A stretch of 32,043 nt of DNA from Mycobacterium parascrofulaceum ATCC BAA-614 (GTDB lineage: Bacteria; Actinomycetota; Actinomycetes; Mycobacteriales; Mycobacteriaceae), in contig NZ_GG770553.1 in assembly GCF_000164135.1 (NCBI RefSeq), positions 1,227,293 through 1,259,335 of the forward strand, given 5' to 3'. The position numbers and the translations under genes were made by a program. This document shows, in pieces, positions 26,585-32,043 of the stretch. Positions within the stretch are counted from its first letter, which is position 1. Each line of letters opens with the position of its first letter. Below the pieces are notes generated by a model. The model had not been told where the DNA came from and ran no database searches. It saw nothing but the letters and a program-made list of their open reading frames with translations.

Positions 26585-27900
26585 CGGTACTCTCTCAGCC
26601 GCGGCCACAGGCCCAGGGCCACCGCGATGGCGGCGCCCAGGCTGAGCACCACGCCGCCGACCTGGGCGCCGGACAGCCCGCTGCGCGCGTTGAGGACGTC
26701 GTTGCGCAGGTGGGTGCGGCTCTGGTCGATGGCCTTCACCAACTGGTACTCGAGCTTGTCGAACGCCGGGGTGGAGTCGTCCTCGCTGCTGCCCAGGGCG
26801 ACCTGCGTGGCCGCCCGGTAGTTGCCCACCGAGATGTAGGAGGTGATCCGGTCGTTGGCCTGCCGCCAGCGCAACAGCAGCTGATCGGCGCCCTCCAGGT
26901 CGGGCTTGTCGACGGCGTCGCCGCGGACCATGTACTGGGCGAGCTGGGAGTGCATGGAGTCGATCCGCTGATAGAACGACTCCTTGCGCTTCTCCTCGTC
27001 CCCGCGGCGGATCAGCGACAGCGTCTCGTCCGCCCGCGCCTGCTGGGCGGTGATCGCGACGTTGGTCACGATCCGCAGCGAGTCGGCGGCGGTGTTCTTC
27101 GCGCTACGGCTGGCGGCCGTCGAGATGGCCAGCGCGGTCCCGACCCACACCACCATGACGAGGATAGCGAGGCCGCCGACGACCAGGCCCGGGTTGATCC
27201 GGCGCCGGGTACGCCTGGCCAGCCACCGGTGGGCGAAGATGCCGAACACCGCGGTGGCGGTGACCACCAGGATGACCGGCGCCGGGATCTGGGTGGAGGC
27301 GGTGGTTTCCGCGTCCACCCGTTCCGACGTCGCCTGATACAGCTGCGCCGCGTCGGGCAGGATCGTCGACTGCATCAGCCCCGACGCCTCCGACAGGTAC
27401 GACGACCCGACCGGGTTGCCCTCCCGGTTGTTGGTGCGGGCGATTTCGATCAGGCCGGTGTAGACGGCCAGCTCGGCGTTGATCCGGCCCAGCAGCTGCA
27501 CCAGCGGTTCGTCGGTGAGCCCGCTCGAGGCCCGGGTCACCGCGACCGAGGCGTCGGTGATGGCCTGCTCGTAGCGCTGGCGGACGGGCGGCGGCTCGGC
27601 TTCGGCGATGAACGCGGTGGCCGCCGCGGCGTCGGCCACCGAGAGGGTGGTGTACAGCCGCCCGGCGGCGAACGACAGCGGCTCGGTGTGGTTGAGGACC
27701 GTGGTCAGCACCTGCTGCCGGTGGTTGATGGTGGTCGAGGTGGCGAAGGCGCAGATACCGCCGAGCACCGCCAGCACGATGCCGATGCTCAGGATGCGGC
27801 CCGGCGTGGTCGAGATGAACCACCAGCGCGGATGGACTGGTTCGACCGGCGACCGCGACCCCTGCGGCTCCGTCGACGGGTGCGCCAGCTCAACCGTCAC
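26581..27900 (-). CDS. glnX: GlnX, membrane transducer between GlnH and PknG (Rv0412c-like)
   Basis: The 439-residue protein equals Rv0412c in length. It has an N-terminal membrane segment (ILSIGIVLAVLGGICAFAT, about residues 34-52), an extracytoplasmic helical region, a pair of central segments (PVILVVTATAVFGIF and VVGGLAILVMVVWVGTALAI), a second helical region and a last segment GGVVLSLGAAIAVALGLW near the C-terminus. The two long helical loops resemble four-helix sensor domains. In M. tuberculosis it relays the GlnH signal to PknG. GTG 27900 is the first gene of the operon; a GAGGG lies 12 nt upstream, so start recognition may be weak or the mRNA long-leadered. Confidence 0.92.
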
Positions 27901-27958
27901 GTCGAATCAACCCTCGTCTTTCGCGACCACTGGAACGCTGCACCAAACTCTATAAGCG

Positions 27959-27973
27959 AATTCTAAGAGAATT
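27959..27973. promoter_or_regulatory. Inverted repeat overlapping a -10 of the glnX-glnH-pknG operon
   Basis: AATTCT and AGAATT frame the central AAG as an exact 6-bp inverted repeat. On the minus strand TAGAAT (27960-27965) within it is a good -10, about 60 nt upstream of the glnX start. A regulator bound here could block transcription. Confidence 0.45.
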
Positions 27974-28022
27974 GTGCGGCGGATGGGTGGAGGCAGACCA
28001 AGAGACCGGGCGATCACGTGCA

Positions 28023-28028
28023 TATCCT
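28023..28028 (+). promoter_or_regulatory. Leaderless-type -10 element of mutT3
   Basis: TATCCT is followed by 6 nt and GTG 28035, which fixes the start; the same hexamer and spacing occur before purT. Confidence 0.6.
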
Positions 28029-28034
28029 GAACTC

Positions 28035-28658
28035 GTGCGAAGCGACGGTGACGGTTGGGTGGTTTCCACCAGCGGAGCCCACTATTGGGGCCGCTTCGGC
28101 GCGGCGGGTCTGCTGCTGCGGGCCCCGCAACCGGACGGTACCCCCGCGGTGCTGCTGCAGCACCGCGCGGTGTGGAGCCACCAGGGCGGAACCTGGGGCC
28201 TGCCCGGCGGGGCGCGGGACAGCCACGAGACCCCGGAGCAGACCGCGGTCCGCGAGGCGCAGGAGGAGGCGGGGCTGCACGGCGGGCTGGTGACGGTGCG
28301 CTCGACGGTGGTCACCGCCGAGGTCGCCGGGCTGGGCGGCGACCGCTGGACCTACACCACGGTCGTCGCCGACGCCCCGGAGCTGCTGCACACCGTGCCC
28401 AACGGGGAGAGCGCCGAGATGCGCTGGGTCGCCGAGGACGAGGTGGCCAACCTGCCCCTGCACCCGGGCTTCGCCGCGAGCTGGCAGCGGCTGCGCACCG
28501 CCACGGCGCTGGTGCCGCTGGACCACGCGGACGAACGACGGCGGCAGCTGCCGCGCACGATCGAGATCGAGGCCGGCTTCTTCTGGTGCATGCCGGGGGA
28601 CGCAGACGTCGCGCCGCTGAATCCCCGCATCAACACGCTGCTGCAAGCGCTGATCTGA
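28035..28658 (+). CDS. mutT3: Nudix hydrolase MutT3
   Basis: This Nudix enzyme is predicted to hydrolyse oxidised or other nucleoside triphosphates in the cytoplasm. The Nudix box is complete: Gly59, Glu65, Arg73-Glu74, Glu77-Glu78 and Gly80 in the [13 protein letters not shown] / REAQEEAGL region. The 207-residue length is near that of M. tuberculosis MutT3 (217). GTG 28035 is chosen because a TATCCT hexamer lies 6 nt upstream. The longer frame from 27972 would run through that promoter. Its last 29 nt overlap the convergent thiE 3' end. Synteny between glnX and thiE is as in M. tuberculosis. Confidence 0.92.
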   Translation: MRSDGDGWVVSTSGAHYWGRFGAAGLLLRAPQPDGTPAVLLQHRAVWSHQGGTWGLPGGARDSHETPEQTAVREAQEEAGLHGGLVTVRSTVVTAEVAGLGGDRWTYTTVVADAPELLHTVPNGESAEMRWVAEDEVANLPLHPGFAASWQRLRTATALVPLDHADERRRQLPRTIEIEAGFFWCMPGDADVAPLNPRINTLLQALI

Positions 28659-29301
28659 GCCGCCGCGCCGCGGCCCGCGGGTCGGCGGCCGCGGTGATCG
28701 CGCGCACCACCACGATGCGGCGGGCGCCGGCGGCCAGCACCTCGGGCAGCCGCGCCTCGTCGATGCCGCCGATCGCGAACCACGGCTTGGCGCCGCCGAA
28801 CCCGGCCGCCGCCCGCACCAGCGGCAGGCCCGGCGCCTCGCGGCCCGGTTTGGTGGGGGTCGGCCAGCACGGCCCGACGCAGAAGTAGTCGGCCTCGCTC
28901 GCGCTGGCCGCGACGGCCTGATCCCGGTCGTGGCTGGACAGGCCGAGTAGCGTGTCCGGGCCGACGATCCCGCGCGCGACGTCCAGCGGCAGGTCGCCCT
29001 GCCCCAGGTGCAGCACGTCGGCGCCGGCCGCGCGGGCGATGTCCGCCCGGTCGTTGACCGCGAACAGGGCGCCGTGCCGGCGGGCGGCGTCGGCCAGGAT
29101 CTCGCACGCCGCCAGCTCGTCGCGCGCCTCGAGGGGCCCGAAGCGCCGCTCACCCGCCGACCCCTTGTCGCGCAGCTGGATGATGTCGACCCCGCCGGCC
29201 AGGGCGGCGTCGGCGAACTCGGCCAGATCGCCACGCTCCCGGCGCGCGTCGGTGCACAGATACAGCCGTGCGGCCGCCAGCCGGGTAACTCGCTGATGCA
29301 C
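28630..29301 (-). CDS. thiE: Thiamine phosphate synthase
   Basis: ThiE couples hydroxymethylpyrimidine diphosphate with the thiazole phosphate to give thiamine phosphate. The 223-residue TIM-barrel protein shows [28 protein letters not shown] (diphosphate-binding Arg-Asp-Lys), [45 protein letters not shown] and [11 protein letters not shown] 29301 starts 6 nt after the TAGCGT hexamer, so the mRNA is probably leaderless and not under the riboswitch. The gene diverges from thiO and overlaps mutT3 tail-to-tail by 29 nt. Confidence 0.95.
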   Translation of the reverse strand: MHQRVTRLAAARLYLCTDARRERGDLAEFADAALAGGVDIIQLRDKGSAGERRFGPLEARDELAACEILADAARRHGALFAVNDRADIARAAGADVLHLGQGDLPLDVARGIVGPDTLLGLSSHDRDQAVAASASEADYFCVGPCWPTPTKPGREAPGLPLVRAAAGFGGAKPWFAIGGIDEARLPEVLAAGARRIVVVRAITAAADPRAAARRLRSALAAAC

Positions 29302-29307
29302 ACCGTG

Positions 29308-29325
29308 ACGCTAGCGCGCTAGCGT
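29308..29325. promoter_or_regulatory. Symmetric 18-bp divergent promoter of thiE and thiO
   Basis: ACGCTAGCGCGCTAGCGT is a perfect palindrome whose two ends each form a TAGCGT -10: minus strand at 29308-29313 for thiE (6 nt to GTG) and plus strand at 29320-29325 for thiO. The thiO transcript would begin about 29332, just before the TPP riboswitch. The palindrome could also be an operator. Confidence 0.6.
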
Positions 29326-29335
29326 GGAAGCCGAA

Positions 29336-29424
29336 GAACACGGGAGTCCCGGCGAGCGGGGACTGAGAGTGGGCACGCGTGCCCTTACCGTCACACCTGA
29401 TCCGGGTCATGCCGGCGAAGGGAG
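29336..29424 (+). ncRNA. TPP riboswitch (THI element) controlling thiO-thiS-thiG
   Basis: The conserved boxes of the thiamine diphosphate aptamer are present: GGGGACTGAGAG around 29358-29369 and ACCTGATCCGGGTCATGCCG from 29395, then GCGAAGGGAG. The P3 stem pairs GTCCC (29346) with GGGAC (29359), an extra stem GGGCACGCGTGCCC sits at 29371-29384, and P5 is CCGG/CCGG around GTCATG. The ribosome site GGGAG (29420-29424), 6 nt before ATG 29431, is the 3' strand of the aptamer. Ligand binding would therefore hide it directly and block translation. Confidence 0.93.
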
Positions 29425-29430
29425 CAAAGG

Positions 29431-30431
29431 ATGCCCAACTCACTCGCGGTCATCGGCGGTGGCGTCATCGGGCTGGCGGTCGCGCGCCGCGCGGCGCAGG
29501 CCGGGTGGTCGGTGCGGGTGCACCGCACCGGCGCCGCGGGCGCGTCCTGGGTCGCGGGCGGCATGCTGGCCCCGCACAGCGAGGGCTGGCCCGGTGAGGA
29601 GCGGCTGCTGCAGCTGGGCCTCGAGTCGCTGCGGCTGTGGCGCGAGGGTGGCTTCCTCGACGGGTTGCCGCCGCAGGTCATCACCGCCCGGGAGTCGCTG
29701 GTGGTGGCCGTCGACCGCGCCGACGTCGCCGACCTGCGCACGGTCGCCGACTGGCTGTCGGCGCAGGGGCATCCGGTGGTGTGGGAGTCGGCCGCCCGCG
29801 ACCTCGAACCGCTGCTGGCCCAGGGCATCCGGCACGGCTTTCGGGCGCCCACCGAGCTGGCGGTGGACAACCGCGCGGTGCTCGAGGCCCTGGCCGCGGA
29901 GTGCGAGCGCCTCGGGGTGCGCTGGGCGCCGCCGGCGCGCGACCTGACGGTTGACGGCGACGCGGTGGTGATCGCCAACGGCATCGACGCCCCCGCGCTG
30001 TGGCCGGGCCTGCCGGTGCGCCCCGTCAAGGGCGAGGTGCTGCGGCTGCGCTGGCGGCGCGGGTGTATGCCGGTGCCCCGCCGCGTGATTCGCGCGCGCG
30101 TGCACGGGCGGCAGGTCTACCTGGTGCCCCGGGCCGACGGGGTGGTCGTCGGCGCCACCCAATACGAACACGGGCGCGACACCGCCCCGGTGGTGTCGGG
30201 GGTGCGCGACCTGCTCGACGACGCCTGCGCCGTGCTGCCGGCGCTCGGCGAGTACGAGCTGGCCGAGTGCGCCGCGGGGCTGCGGCCGATGACACCCGAT
30301 AATTTGCCACTGGTGCAGCGCCTCGACGAACGAACCCTGGTCGCCGGCGGCCACGGCCGGTCCGGCTTCCTGTTGGCGCCGTGGACCGCGGAACAGATCG
30401 TGTCCGAACTGGCCCCGGTCGGAGCCCGCGC

Positions 30432-30435
<4 letters not shown>
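29431..30435 (+). CDS. thiO: Glycine oxidase ThiO
   Basis: ThiO is an FAD-dependent amine oxidase that oxidises glycine to the imine used to build the thiazole of thiamine in aerobes. The 334-residue protein has the FAD motif AVIGGGVIGLAVARRAAQAG at the N-terminus, AGGMLAPHSEG, RPVKGEVLRLRW, VYLVPRADGVVVGATQYEHG and C-terminal GLRPMTPDNLPLVQR with AGGHGRSGFLLAPWTA. ATG 29431 is preceded by GGGAG, which is part of the riboswitch. The stop overlaps the thiS start as ATGA. Confidence 0.95.

Positions 30436-32043
<1,608 letters not shown>

Overview
The window is chromosomal DNA of a high-GC actinobacterium, almost certainly a slow-growing Mycobacterium of the M. avium complex type. The evidence is F420-dependent glucose-6-phosphate dehydrogenase (fgd1), a PknG kinase with rubredoxin and TPR regions beside GlnH and its membrane partner, an MmpL-like transporter, many acyl-CoA enzymes, and a gene order that follows M. 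tuberculosis (comparisons are from memory). No tRNA, rRNA, CRISPR array or recognisable transposase gene is visible.

Layout. 1-7834: a partial Rv0358-like gene (minus strand), a degenerate exported histidine phosphatase, purA with a hotdog-fold gene, purT, a rhodanese with metZ, and a convergent type II NADH dehydrogenase. The purA pair abuts purT, unlike M. tuberculosis, which suggests an inversion junction. 7835-12797: a tiny exported cysteine peptide with its own hairpin, then a minus-strand five-gene operon (BadH-like SDR, glutaryl-CoA-dehydrogenase-like FadE, LCAD-like FadE, TetR regulator, exported protein) driven by a leaderless promoter. 12798-16998: a DUF3054 membrane protein with a TIGR00027-type methyltransferase, then an MMPL transporter behind an AT-rich palindrome, then a GNAT acetyltransferase. 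17086-22107: an Rv0406c-like metallo-hydrolase diverging from the overlapping chain fgd1-pta-ackA. 22108-23324: an accessory insert between ackA and pknG, with a GC repeat tract and a DUF559/PD-(D/E)XK protein between two 93-nt inverted repeats. 23325-27900: the minus-strand operon glnX-glnH-pknG, the amino-acid sensing cascade controlling central nitrogen and carbon flow. 28035-32043: mutT3, then the thiamine cluster, with thiE diverging from thiO-thiS-thiG plus a SGNH hydrolase behind a TPP riboswitch.

Functional themes are purine and sulfur amino-acid synthesis, acyl-CoA catabolism, F420 redox and acetate activation, nutrient sensing, and thiamine synthesis. Gene pairs are tightly packed, with ATGA, GTGA or longer overlaps. 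Many genes lack a Shine-Dalgarno site but carry a TANNNT hexamer 6-8 nt before the start codon, the mycobacterial leaderless pattern.

The items most worth a second look are the repeat-flanked DUF559 unit, the 39-aa exported peptide, the PurT that appears to have lost its GAR-phosphate contacts, the histidine phosphatase lacking its second catalytic histidine, the 18-bp symmetric thiE/thiO promoter, and the palindrome before the MMPL gene.
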